DNA of 64,000 nt from Monomorium pharaonis (Eukaryota; Arthropoda; Insecta; Hymenoptera; Formicidae): positions 12,868,740 to 12,932,739 of the forward strand of contig NC_050469.1 of the NCBI RefSeq assembly GCF_013373865.1, given 5' to 3'. The notes below the pieces were generated by a model. That model had not been told where the DNA came from. It made no database searches and saw only the letters and a list, made by a program, of their open reading frames with translations. Numbering within the stretch: position 1 is the stretch's first letter; each line of letters opens with the position of its first letter. Shown here one piece after another: positions 1 through 10,380 of this stretch. Made by a program: the position numbers and the translations under genes.

Positions 1-468
1 CATTTTTAAGTTCGAACTACATACTGAATAAATTTTCAGTCTTGAAGCACAATTATAAGTTGAACATGAATAGTAATATAATATTATTAAATCAGCTTAA
101 TAATATAATCCTAACATTTATTATAATAATAAGAATCTTTTTCTAGTAAAGTGAAGAATGACAATTTTCAAGTTATGGCAAATGAACATTTTTTTAAATA
201 CAAACTGATGTAGAAGAATGTTGCAAATGGATTATCAATTTAATTTGTGATATTTAATAATATTGATGGCAATAAACATTTTTTTAAATACAACTAGATA
301 AATGAAAAATATAACTTTAATTGGGGACTATAATTGGATATATATATAAGCTTATTTTGAGAATTTTATATTTAATACTTACTTTTTTTAACGAGTAATT
401 TATATTTATTAACACATGTAAATAAAATTTATAAGGACATAAATAGATACATCATCTTATTGTAACAG
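1..468. other. AT-rich intron or 5' flank of the Piwi gene
   Basis: I see no coding sequence here. The stretch ends in a splice acceptor (AACAG at 464-468) leading into the first visible Piwi exon, so it is probably intron. The missing start codon and first few dozen residues of that gene should lie upstream of the window. The only structure is a short direct repeat at 176-204 and 266-294. Confidence 0.7.
176..294. repeat. Pair of 28-bp near-identical direct repeats
   Basis: The blocks at 176-204 and 266-294 both contain AACATTTTTTTAAATACAA, preceded by TGGCAA, and lie about 90 bp apart. The intervening DNA is not obviously repeated, so this may be a decayed tandem duplication or two copies of a short dispersed motif. 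No function is implied. Confidence 0.5.
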
Positions 469-3400
469 AAAATTAAGCAAGAAGATGATCCTCAACCGAG
501 CACATCCCAATATGTACCAATGGAAATTAAAGAAGAAGAAAGTAAGTTTTTTGTAGAAGTCTATTGTAATCTTTTATCATTTAATTGTTCTTAATGGTTA
601 ATGTTATCATTACCTTGTGTTTGCGTGCATATATATGAAAAAACAATTTGATTTAGTAGTCAAAGTTTTTAATAGTTTTTGTATAATGATTAAAGGTGAA
701 ATTAAAAGTGAGATTAAAAGTGAAAATGGCTCGACAAAAGAGACACGTAGTCGATGTAAGCTGGAGCCTATTTTTGTTAGTAGACCAAGTACCTTAGTAA
801 CTAAAAAAGGTTAGTATAAAATCTGGATGCAATATAAAAATGGTATGTAAGTGTTACAATTTGTACAGTGTTTCTACACAAGTGCTGTTTGAAGTAATTG
901 TAGGAGATACGAAAAAAATGTTTCGAGTAAAATTTACTTTGTTTTGAAAGGGATATTTTATGGTAGACATATATTTCTTTTAGCTGAGATATTCCTAAAA
1001 TTGTGTGATCTTTTTTTTTAAATGGAATTCTAAAGTTATATAAAAAATAAAGAATATTTTTGGATCTCAAGAACATTTTCATCTAAAAAAATATGTCTAT
1101 CACAAGATGGTCTTTTTAAAACAGTAAATTTTACTCGATATATTTTTGTATCTTTTACGATTTAGTCATTATTTGAATGTCACTTATAGAGATATCAGTA
1201 AAGCAATATAGCAAAAGATTTTTATATAACGTGACTATTTTTACATTTGATTTATATCAATTTTTAGGTACATCTGGAGAACATATAATGCTGCAATCTA
1301 ATCATTTCAAATTACCTACTGTACCAAATTGGCGTTTATATCAGTATCGGGTTGATTTCGAACCTGAAGAAATGCGTACATTTATTCGAAAAGGCATGCT
1401 TAAGTTGCATAAAGATAAAGTTGGACCATATATTTTTGACGGTACCATCCTCTATACAAGTACCCGTTTACCAGATGTAAATACATTAATATATTTCCTA
1501 TTGTTGTACGAGCGCGTTAAAATGCGCGGCTAAGAATATTTAAGTATATTTGTGAAAAATTTCAGAAAATGGAATTTACATCAGTGAGACAATCCGATAA
1601 TGTACCTGTCAATATTGTAATATGTTTCGTAGGACCATTGTCGCCGGATGATCCACATTTTACTGTAATTTTTAATATAATTATGAGGAAGTGTTTGGAA
1701 TATTTGCGCTTACAACTGGTGGGCCGTGATTACTATGACGCTAATAATAAAGTTAGTAAAAATTAGTGTTTTTTTCTTAATTTCAAATAAAATTAACGAT
1801 TCTTATGATAATTGCCATTGTAGGTAATTATAAATCAATTTAGATTGGAATTGTGGCCAGGCTATATTACATCTATCAGACAATATGAAAATGATGTTCT
1901 ACTGTGTGCAGAAATATCACATAAAGTTATGCGTCAAGAAACACTGTTGCATATATTAATAGATTACCGCAGACGCAGTGATAACTATAAGGTAAGATGT
2001 CACTTTTTATTTATATATTTTTTGTATTTTTGTGTTATTTTGTACTCTATTTTAAAAAGTTATATAAAATATAACATAAATATATTAGGTTTAAGAGAAA
2101 GTTGTAAACATAAAATAGATTAAATTTTTTCTAGTTAAAAAATTTTTTTGTATATATATTTGATCAATTTTTAAAAATTGAAATTTGATACAAAATTTTT
2201 TGTTTAAAAATATTACAAATTATATATTAATATATTATTTTACATGTTTATTCTAAAAATAATAATTTATACATTTTTAGGATGAATTCTATCGTTATGT
2301 TCTTGGAATGATGGTTCTTACGGACTACAATAATTATACGTACAGAATCATAGATGTAGACTTTGAAACATGTCCTGCTTCCACTTTTCTCATGAAAAAT
2401 GAAGATATATCTTATCAAGAATACTATAGAAGAAAATATGGAATAGAAATTACTAATCCTACGCAACCAATGTTGGTTACAAAGACCAAACGTAAAGGAA
2501 ATGCAGAACAAGAACAAGTGTACTTAATCCCAGAATTATGTCGTCCTACAGGTATATCTTGTATTTAATAAATGTTTTTTTATTCTAAATAAATATTACA
2601 CGTAAACATCTAATCTTGTACATGTAACTTATGTTTTCTATATAATAAATTTTTGTGTAGATAAATTCTGTATTAATAAAATTTTTCTTATAGGTTTGAC
2701 TGATAATATGAAAGAAAATTTCAACCTTATGAAAGCTTTAGCTCATCATACTTGTATTTCACCTGCATCTCGTATTGAAAAACTTATGAGATTTAATAAT
2801 AGACTTCGTGGAGAACCAAAAGTCATTCAAGAATTGCAGGACTGGAATATGACATTGGAACGAAACCTAGTGGAGATTCCTAGTCGGGTATTGCCTAATA
2901 TTCCACTTTTGGTTGCTAATGACACCATTAATAAAGGACAACAACATGGTAATTTTAATCAAAGAGGAGATTGGTCACGGGATATGCAGAGAGCATGTTT
3001 ATTGCACTCTAAGGAGTTAAGAAACTGGATAGTGATCACAAGTTCTCAAAGCAAAGGAACGACATGGGTAAATTTCATTAAACGAATATAAATATATGGA
3101 ATAAAATATAAATTGTGGACATATATTAACAAATGTATTTGTTTTTTTTAATTTAAAACATTTATTTTAATCTAAAATTTTGCAGAGGTTTATAGAAATG
3201 ATAAAAGACGTGTCGCGAAGAATATCATTCAGAGTCGAGAACCCGCATATCGAATCTTTATACGACGATAATGCAAAAGCATATACTGAGAAGCTTGAAA
3301 TAATTCTTAGTAAACACACTCCAGATTTAATATTTTGCGTAGTGAGCAATTCTCGGACTGATCGTTACGCAGCTATTAAGAAAAAATGTTGTTTAGATAG

Positions 3401-4563
3401 ACCTGTACCATCACAAGTTTTTCTACAAAAAAATTTAAATGGAAGAAATACAATGAGTATTGCTACAAAAGTAGCAATTCAAATGAATTGTAAATTGGGT
3501 GGCGCTCCTTGGACGATCGACAATGATTTAAAGGGATTGATGACTATTGGTTTTGACGTGTGCCGTGATTCAATAACAACGGGCAAAGATTTTTGTAAGT
3601 ATCCTTTAGCGTCAATGTGCTTGTTTTTATATTTTAACAATTATAGTATCTTATTTTAATTCTTATTTTTACATGTTTTTTAAATTAAAGTTAAATTGTA
3701 TAATAGTATTGTTCGTTTTGTCTGTTCTGGGTCTACTCGGAACAAACCCAAGCAGACTAATGCATTCTAATAGGTTGATTCCGATGACGCCAATCTATTA
3801 GAGTGCGTTGGTCTGCTTGGGTTTGCTCCAAGTAGACCCAGAACAGTCAAAACGAACAATCCTAATATTTTAATCATGAGTATTAAAAGGCAAATTAAAT
3901 AATTCTTGATTTGTAATTTTAGTGGCTATGGTAGCAACTGTAGATCAAAGACTGACGCGATATTTCAGCTCCATTAGTTTATATAGTAGCAGTGAAGATC
4001 TTACAGATCAACTCTGCGTAAATTTATCTAAAGCTGTGATGGCGTATCGCTCCATTAATAAAGCCTTACCTATGCATCTTGTTATCTATCGTGATGGTGT
4101 CAGCGAAGGTCAGGTTCGTCAGGTTTACGAAACTGAAGTGGAAAGGCTGAAAAAGAAGCTTGAGGAAATGTATTATGGTCCTAATTTTAAAATGATCTTT
4201 ATTATCGTGACGAAAAAAATCAACGTTCGACTTTTCAAATATAAAAATAATCCACCGATTGGTACAGTTGTCGACGATGTTATAACGAATCCGTTTAGAT
4301 ACGACTTTTATCTTGTATCACAGCAGGTTAGACAGGGTACAATTTCACCAACGTCATATAACGTTATCTACGATAATACGGGTTTAGATGCTGACACGAT
4401 TCAAACTCTTACTTTTAAGTTAACTCATATATACTATAATTGCTCAAGTACTGTTCGTGTACCAGCGCCATGTCATTATGCAAAGAAGTTATCGTTCTTA
4501 GTGGGACGACTTCTTCATCGGCCCCCAAGTTCACAGCTGGAAAATCGATTGTTTTTCTTATAA
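469..4563 (+). CDS. piwi: Piwi-clade Argonaute (Piwi/Aubergine-like), 5'-partial, nine exons
   Basis: A PIWI-family Argonaute, predicted to bind piRNAs and silence transposons. Exons joined by GT/AG and phase: 469-541, 696-809, 1268-1476, 1566-1751, 1824-1991, 2281-2551, 2694-3067, 3186-3594, 3923-4563. They give 814 residues with no frame break and end in LENRLFFL-stop, as is typical of the family. In order they encode a charged N-terminal region, the N/L1 domains (LQLVGRDYYDA, LELWPGYITSIRQYE), PAZ (about 1900-2550), MID and PIWI. The MID 5'-phosphate pocket is intact (RYAAIKKKCC, MNCKLGGAPW). Catalytic Asp residues are at 3555-3557 (GFDVCRD) and 4093-4095 (YRDGVSEG). The third catalytic position, in CHYAKK at 4483-4485, is Lys where most slicers have His, as in Drosophila Piwi. 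The start Met and any N-terminal RG-rich Tudor-binding motif lie upstream of the window. The N-terminal part holds four I-K-x-E motifs. Substitutions at usually conserved positions (IYYNCSST for the usual YNWSGT) suggest a diverged paralog. Whether its orthologue is Piwi or Aubergine cannot be settled by eye. Confidence 0.95.
3708..3860. mobile_element. MITE-like foldback element in the last Piwi intron
   Basis: The sequence from ATTGTTCGTTTTG at 3708 to CAAAACGAACAAT at 3860 is an almost complete inverted repeat. Arms of about 65 bp differ at roughly eight positions and surround a short centre near 3775-3793. It has no coding capacity and lies within the intron 3595-3922. This is the form of a non-autonomous DNA transposon. 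I could not define a convincing target-site duplication, so no superfamily is assigned. Confidence 0.8.
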
Positions 4564-4926
4564 CAAAAACAACTAAACTTTTCATAACTGATTTCTTTTC
4601 AGGTATGTATTTCTTATATAATCTATCGTAGGAAGTTTTTCAGAAAATACGGATACGTTATTTCCCTAACGGAACAAGTATATTCTGAGAATGTTTTAAG
4701 AATATCATAACCGTATATGACTAATGTTCTTGGAACATTCGATATACGTACTATGATATACTGAGGATATGCTAAGCAAGTTGCTGTCGGCGCTCTAAAT
4801 TGCTTCTACGAATGTACTGAGAATATCCTGTAGTATATATTCATGATATCATACGGAATCTTCTTAGTATTTTTTTAGTATATTGATATATTACGTACAC
4901 GCATGCAAGCCTTACGCGCGCGCATG

Positions 4927-4976
<50 letters not shown>

Positions 4977-6065
4977 GAAATATATATATATATATATATA
5001 AAATAGAAGATCTTATAACAATATTCTCAGTATATTATGCATGGTACATATATTTACAGTACGGTAATCAAAATAAAGAAATTATTTTGTAATTTTTGGT
5101 TACATTTTTTGACGCTAAAAATAAACTTTAAACATTAAAAGATATTTAGATTGCAAAGTAAATTCTTAAAATGTACGAGAAATAATATACTAATTTAGAT
5201 ATAACAGGTCCGTTCTAATAATATACGAATAATGATATATTATAGAAGATATTATGAGAATATTCTCAGTACATTATATACGGTACGTATATACTATACG
5301 TTCACAATATGAGTACAGGATATTCTAATGATATCATATTCTATGTGGGTTATGTTAATATTGTAATTATTTATTAAATTGTACACTTCCAAAAATGCAC
5401 GATTTAGTAAATAATAAACTTTAGCATACTAAAAAAATTTTTATTTAATTTTTAATATATTGTGTGCGAAATATTTTGTGAGAATATCTTTAAATATGAT
5501 ATATGTATATCTATAACTTAAATTAAGAAAATGTTACTTGTGTTTATTCATATCTATATTTTTGTAATTTGTATTTTCTTAGGAAAATATAAGTTTATTG
5601 TATTATGAGCTACTTTAAAGAAGTATTAACAGCACTAAGAAAAATTAATCTAAATATAATATAGAATATAGTAATGCGATTTAAGTTGCAATTTTTGTAA
5701 ATTTTTTATTTTATGGTTTAAAATAGAATGGAAATTTTCTTTAAATCTGTAGTATGATTTTATAAAACGCGCATTTTCATAAATAACTTAAAACATGATA
5801 TAGTTTATTATAGTTTATCAATATATATTAATAGCTTATGATGATAAAAATGATCAAAGATTTCAATATTCATTCAAAAATTAATCGTATTCCAATGTTT
5901 GTGAGTAACCTTTACATTAATTGCATACATATGATAGATACAATTCTGCCATATCACGTGTGAAGATCTTATTAATTAATAGTTAACGAACAAGAGACGT
6001 AATGAGATAGACATTAAATTATTGCTCTACTTTTATTTAAACTGCCTTACTAATAAAAACTTACT
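4564..6065. other. AT-rich intergenic DNA downstream of the Piwi gene, with a diverged repeat
   Basis: No gene is visible. The first part presumably holds the Piwi 3' UTR; an AATAAA at 5072-5077 is one possible polyadenylation signal, but no cleavage site can be shown. Between about 4660 and 5345 a motif close to ATTCTCAGTA recurs in both orientations (near 4671, 4818, 5024 and 5262), together with GATATCAT/ATATCATA palindromes. This suggests an old, decayed repeat element. From 5345 to 6065 I see only AT-rich DNA. Confidence 0.5.
4931..5000. repeat. (TA)n microsatellite
   Basis: Two runs of alternating TA (about 4931-4970 and 4981-5000) are separated by AAAATAGAAA, and the second run is followed by another AAAATAGAA. 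It sits inside the diverged repeat region downstream of the Piwi gene. Confidence 0.9.
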
Positions 6066-6291
6066 AAAAGATGACTTAAGGTGACTAATTTTAGACATCT
6101 TTCAGTTGTCTTAGCCCGGATCTACAATAGTGTAGTAAGCCTTATGCCATAAGAAATTAACCAATTATATTCGATTATTCTTCTTATATTCGATTATAAT
6201 TGGTCAATTTCTTATGGCATAAGGCTTACTACACCTATTGTAGATCCGGCCTAAAAGATGTCTAAAATTAGTCACCTTAAAGTCATCTTTT
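6066..6291. mobile_element. MITE-like foldback element of about 226 bp
   Basis: The left arm starts AAAAGATGACTTAAGGTGAC and is matched by the reverse complement at the right end (GTCACCTTAAAGTCATCTTTT). Pairing runs for about 100 bp per arm around a centre near 6178. The inner part, bounded by CCGGATCTACA and TGTAGATCCGG, may be a separate element inside the outer arms: the left arm has about 10 extra bases (CAGTTGTCTT) at that boundary. It has no coding capacity. Classification as a non-autonomous DNA transposon rests only on the terminal inverted repeats and size. Confidence 0.8.
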
Positions 6292-6303
6292 GGACAAGGC
6301 TAA

Positions 6304-6572
6304 GGACCAGTTTTACAATCTTCGGTTACCTTAATCGACCGATTATTTTATTGAAATTGACTAAGGCCCGGTTCCACAACTCACGATTAAATTAACTGGC
6401 CGATTATTCCATTGGAATTGACCAATCGTATTTGTTAATTTTGCTTAACGACAAATACGATTGGTCAATTCCAATGGAATAATCGGCCTGTTAATTTAAC
6501 CGTGAATTGTGGAACCGGGCCTAATCGTATTTATCATTAAGCGAAATTAACAAATGCGATTGGTCAATTCCA
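6304..6572. mobile_element. Older, diverged MITE copy interrupted by the element at 6365-6521
   Basis: The left part (6304-6361, beginning GGACCAGTTTTACAATC) and the right part (6525-6572, TCGTATTTATCATTAAGCG...) together match the first two thirds of the intact element lying between them. The same family has therefore inserted into its own older copy. The old copy stops near 6572 and lacks its right terminal repeat, so it is truncated. Confidence 0.7.
6365..6521. mobile_element. Nested 157-bp MITE with TAA target duplication (PIF/Harbinger-like)
   Basis: The element begins GGCCCGGTTCCACAA and ends with its complement TTGTGGAACCGGGCC, with arms of about 70 bp around TTAATTTTGCTTAACG. TAA is found directly on both sides (6362-6364 and 6522-6524). 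The flanks rejoin into a sequence that matches the interior of the same family, which confirms the insertion point. A 3-bp TAA target and G-rich ends fit PIF/Harbinger MITEs. The superfamily call is an inference. Confidence 0.8.
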
Positions 6573-6717
6573 TTTCCTTTATTTTTTTAAGTTATAAAAT
6601 TACACAAAAAAAAATTTTTTAGACCTCTAAAATTTATATAAAATTCTGAAAAAAATTATATAAAATATACAAAGAAAAAATTTGCTAAGCTAAATGCACA
6701 AATATTCAGATACAATA

Positions 6718-6865
6718 GCCGCGTTCAGCAGACACAACTCTTGAGTGAGCGCTCAGTGATTTTTTAATATGATTTTTATCTTTAGATCTAATACCTTTAG
6801 ATCTAACCAATCATATTAAAAAATCACTGAGCGCTCACTCAATAGTTGTGTCTGCTAAACGCGGC
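6718..6865. mobile_element. MITE-like foldback element flanked by CAATA
   Basis: Arms beginning GCCGCGTTCAGCAGACACAA and ending AACGCGGC pair for about 65 bp, including the palindromic-looking GAGTGAGCGCTCA. CAATA occurs immediately on both sides (6713-6717 and 6866-6870), a likely 5-bp target-site duplication. The TIR shares TTCAGCAGA with the next element, so the two are probably related. It has no coding capacity. Confidence 0.75.
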
Positions 6866-6871
6866 CAATAG

Positions 6872-7010
6872 TTCAGCAGAAAAAGCGTTGCAGCTGTGTA
6901 AAATTCTTTTATATGATTGGCTTATACATTTAGATCCAACAAGAACTAAGGATAAAAACCAATCGTATTGAAGAATTTTACACAATTGCTAAGCTACTTT
7001 TTCTGCTGAA
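6872..7010. mobile_element. Second foldback element of the same TIR family
   Basis: The ends TTCAGCAGAAAAAGCG and CTTTTTCTGCTGAA are inverted repeats, and pairing continues through TGTGTAAAATTCTT with more mismatches than in the neighbour. It starts 6 bp after the preceding element and ends about 410 bp before the Akt start codon. Confidence 0.7.
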
Positions 7011-7422
7011 TGTCGCCAATGAACACGTTTCGAATTGATGTAATTTTACGCGTCGAGGCATTTAAGAGCAGAAGAGCCACGTATTCGTCCGTTCGGAGTA
7101 ACTCCAGTCAAAGTAACGAATTCCTCCTTTTTCATCGCGTCTGATGGTTTGTGTCTCTTCCCATGAAAACGTGGCCGCAGTCCCGCGGACGTCGATCGTC
7201 GCGCCGCTTCTGACGTATCTCAGTTCAGCGTGATCACGTCGACGGTCAGTGTGTACATATGCATCACCTGCCACACGCGTATCTATGATTACTTAAGTTT
7301 ACATACACGCACCACTCCCGACTCCCGCTATTGCGTGTTCGCAATTTCTGTGAGATTCCCGACGTAGGACGGAACCCGGAACGTCGCCGGAATATCGACA
7401 AGTGCGTGTCCACGGGTGAGCG
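7011..7422 (+). other. Akt promoter and 5' leader region
   Basis: No separate gene is visible. The DNA shifts from AT-rich to CpG-rich at about 7050, as expected near a housekeeping promoter. A TGA at 7417-7419 is in frame with the Akt ATG at 7423, which rules out an in-frame N-terminal extension through this exon. I see no clear TATA box. Confidence 0.5.
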
Positions 7423-10380
7423 ATGGGGGACGCAGCGATGAACGTCGCAGCGTCCGGTGGCGGCGGCGGCGGCGGCGGTGGTGGTGGCGGCGGTGGCGGT
7501 GGCGGTGGCGGTGGCAGCGGCGGCGGCGGCGGCGGCAGCGGTGCTGGCAGCGGTAGCGGCATCGGCAGCGGCGTCAGCGGCAGCGGCAGCGGTAGCGGCG
7601 GTCAACGCATCGTCAAGGAAGGATGGCTTCAGAAACGCGGTAAACTGCCATAATATTTACGTTTTACGTAATGTTTACTGGAGCCCGACGTGGCTCTGCG
7701 ACTTGCTTCGGCTTGTCTGCTATCGTCCGCTGTTCTTCCCGCGTGACTACACGCGGCCTAAATGTCACGGACGCGTGCAGCGCGGAAGGGAAGACGATAC
7801 CGAGGGTTCTTATGAATCCACTGGACGTCTCCTTCCTCTGACACTTCTCCACGAAGTCGCATTTACGCGCGAATCGTTCGCTCCGACGAGAAACGTCGAC
7901 GGAGATCTGCGCCTCAAAGTTCTTTCGTGGAGTCTAGTTTTTACGCTTGGTAGAAATTAGAGATTAGAGATTGCATTTAAAAGCGATCGCAATTCTTTGA
8001 TGACACTTTAGTCAAAGAAATGTTGAAGTGCGTAGCATTTTGAAAGAACCAAGTTTCTTATATCAGTATTAGACCTTCCCATTAATCATATTTGTATTAC
8101 AGTGTTTCTCCTTTTTGTTTGAATGTATTAATTGGAAATTCTATGATGTATTAATTGTAAGCAAGATTTGAGCAACAATTTAAAGAGAAAAGCTCAAGTG
8201 TTAAGAACTCATTTTTTAAATTTAAATTCTTTGTTTTTACAAAATTAAAATGCATGATAAATTCTTTATAGGAGAGCACATAAAAAATTGGCGGTCAAGG
8301 TATTTCGTCCTGAGAGACGATGGTACGCTGGTTGGGTTCAAGGCGAAGCCTGATCCACAGATGGCTACACAAACGTCTACCCAACCGTTAAATAACTTCA
8401 CAGTGCGTGGGTGCCAAATAATGTCGGTGGACAGACCTAAACCCTTTACGTTTGTTATCAGAGGCCTCCAGTGGACAACCGTGATTGAAAGAACGTTTCA
8501 CGTGGAAACGGAACAAGAAAGGGAAGATTGGGTAGCAGCAATCAGGTTTGACTTTAAGCAATCCTTTAGACTCTAAAATGTTGATTTTTTTTGTTGCTCC
8601 GTTGTATTTGTCTAATCTCTTTTTTTTTTCTCGTAGATATGTAGCGGATAGATTAGCAAATGAAGAAAATCAACAAGAGCAACCACAAATGCAACAATCT
8701 TCTTCATCAGAGGATGTTGATATGGAATCGTCAGTAGGTGCTAGGTCTGATTCCTGTAGTTCCTTAGGTGTTGTATCTACTGATATAGACGGTGGTAGTA
8801 TCGATGAATTATCAGCAAAATTCAGTGTCCAAGGAACTTCGAGTAGTAAAAGTACTGGCAAAAAGAAAGTAGTAAGTTATTAAACTTTTTACCTGATTAT
8901 TTGGCTAGATTATCTTATCTTTTCTGAAAACAAGAAGAACATTACTCAATTATGAGTCATGCCATTTGATGCATGCTGTGTGCGAACATATCACTTATTT
9001 CTTTGAGTTTCTATTCAAAGATTTTATTCACAATTTCTTTTCATGTGTTTGTTTCAGACTCTTGAAAATTTTGAATTTTTAAAAGTTCTGGGGAAAGGAA
9101 CGTTTGGAAAGGTGATTCTTTGTAGAGAAAAAGCGACAGGACATTTATACGCTATCAAAATTTTAAGAAAAGAAGTTATTATCCGTAAAGATGAAGTGGC
9201 ACATACACTTACTGAGAATAGAGTATTACGTACTACTAATCATCCTTTTTTAATCGTACGTAAAACACCATTTACTTTCATAATCTGTAGAATTAAAATT
9301 AACTATTTTTTATTGAATTGTGATGTAATAAATGTATATTCATAAATTTGCAGTCTTTGAAATACAGTTTTCAAACGGCGGATAGGCTGTGTTTTGTTAT
9401 GGAATATGTAAATGGTGGCGAATTATTTTTTCATTTGAGTCGATCACGAGTATTTGGTGAGGATCGTACTCGATTTTATGGTGCAGAGATTATATCGGCC
9501 TTAGGTTACTTGCACTCGCAAGGGATTATATACCGTGATCTCAAATTGGAAAATCTCCTCTTAGATAAAGATGGGCATATAAAAATTGCTGACTTTGGTT
9601 TGTGCAAAGAAGACATTACCTATGGTTCGTATCATTCGTAAACTTTAAATTTCTAATTAATTCTTTAAATTAGATTAAAACCAAGATAAAAGTTAAATAA
9701 AAGTTCGATGAAATTAATTATATAATGTAGGGAGAACGACAAAAACATTTTGCGGAACGCCAGAGTATTTGGCACCAGAAGTACTTGAAGATAACGATTA
9801 CGGACGAGCTGTGGATTGGTGGGGCGTGGGTGTAGTCATGTATGAAATGATGTGTGGTCGATTACCTTTTTATAACAAAGATCATGAAAAGCTATTTACG
9901 CTTATTTTATTGGAAGAAGTAAGATTTCCTAGGACGATTAGCAATGAAGCAAGAGATATGCTTGGTGGTAAGTACTACAAACATATGATCAAAAACATTC
10001 TTAAATGAGAAAATTTATATTTTTACGTTATTTTTATAGGCTTATTAATAAAGGATCCAAGCAGAAGATTAGGTGGTGGACCTAATGATGCGAAGGACAT
10101 CATGAATCATGCATTTTTCTCATGTATCAACTGGACAGACCTTGTCCAGAAGAAAATTCCTCCACCCTTTAAGCCGCAAGTGACTTCAGATATTGACACT
10201 CGATATTTTGATAGTGAATTTACCGGCGAAAGTGTTGAACTTACACCCCCAGATCAGGGCTGTTTGGGTAGTGGAGGTGGTTTAAATTCTATAGCGGAAG
10301 AACAAGAACATTTTCCCCAATTTTCATACCAGGAAAGTCATTCAGCAGCAACTTCTTCCATTGTTTCTATTAATCACTGA
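7423..10380 (+). CDS. Akt1: RAC/Akt serine/threonine protein kinase (protein kinase B), complete
   Basis: Akt phosphorylates growth and survival targets downstream of insulin receptor and PI3K, recruited to the plasma membrane by its PH domain. Coding exons: 7423-7639, 8272-8545, 8637-8871, 9058-9255, 9354-9624, 9731-9967, 10040-10380; all phases match, giving 590 aa. Domains: Gly/Ser-rich extension (1-61), PH domain (about 62-165; EGWLQKRG, NWRSRYFVL), acidic Ser-rich linker (165-242), AGC kinase domain (about 247-505). Key residues: Gly loop GKGTFGKV (254-261), Lys276, YRDLKLEN with Asp370, DFG Asp388, activation-loop Thr404 in KTFCGTPEYLAPE (Thr308 of human AKT1) and hydrophobic-motif Ser573 in FPQFSY (Ser473). 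All essential residues are present, so it should be active. ATG 7423 is preceded by an in-frame stop; ATG 7438 is a second possible start. The odd feature is the 20-Gly run near the N-terminus. Confidence 0.97.
7456..7611 (+). repeat. (GGY)n trinucleotide tract encoding poly-Gly/Gly-Ser in Akt exon 1
   Basis: Twenty uninterrupted GGC/GGT codons run from 7456 to 7515, followed by AGC and further GGC runs and Ser-Gly pairs to about 7611. Mixed GGC and GGT codons show the tract is not a pure fresh expansion. The same DNA read in other frames gives poly-Ala or, antisense, poly-Pro; those readings are shadows. Confidence 0.9.

Noticed and set aside
4440..4631. 63-residue frame overlapping the end of the Piwi gene
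   Set aside because: Shadow of the last Piwi exon; the family C-terminus ends at 4563 in the other frame.
7299..7562. Antisense frame with a long poly-Pro tract, and alternative forward poly-Ala frame
   Set aside because: Both are readings of the GGY repeat that encodes poly-Gly in Akt exon 1. The Akt frame continues into a PH domain and the others lead nowhere.
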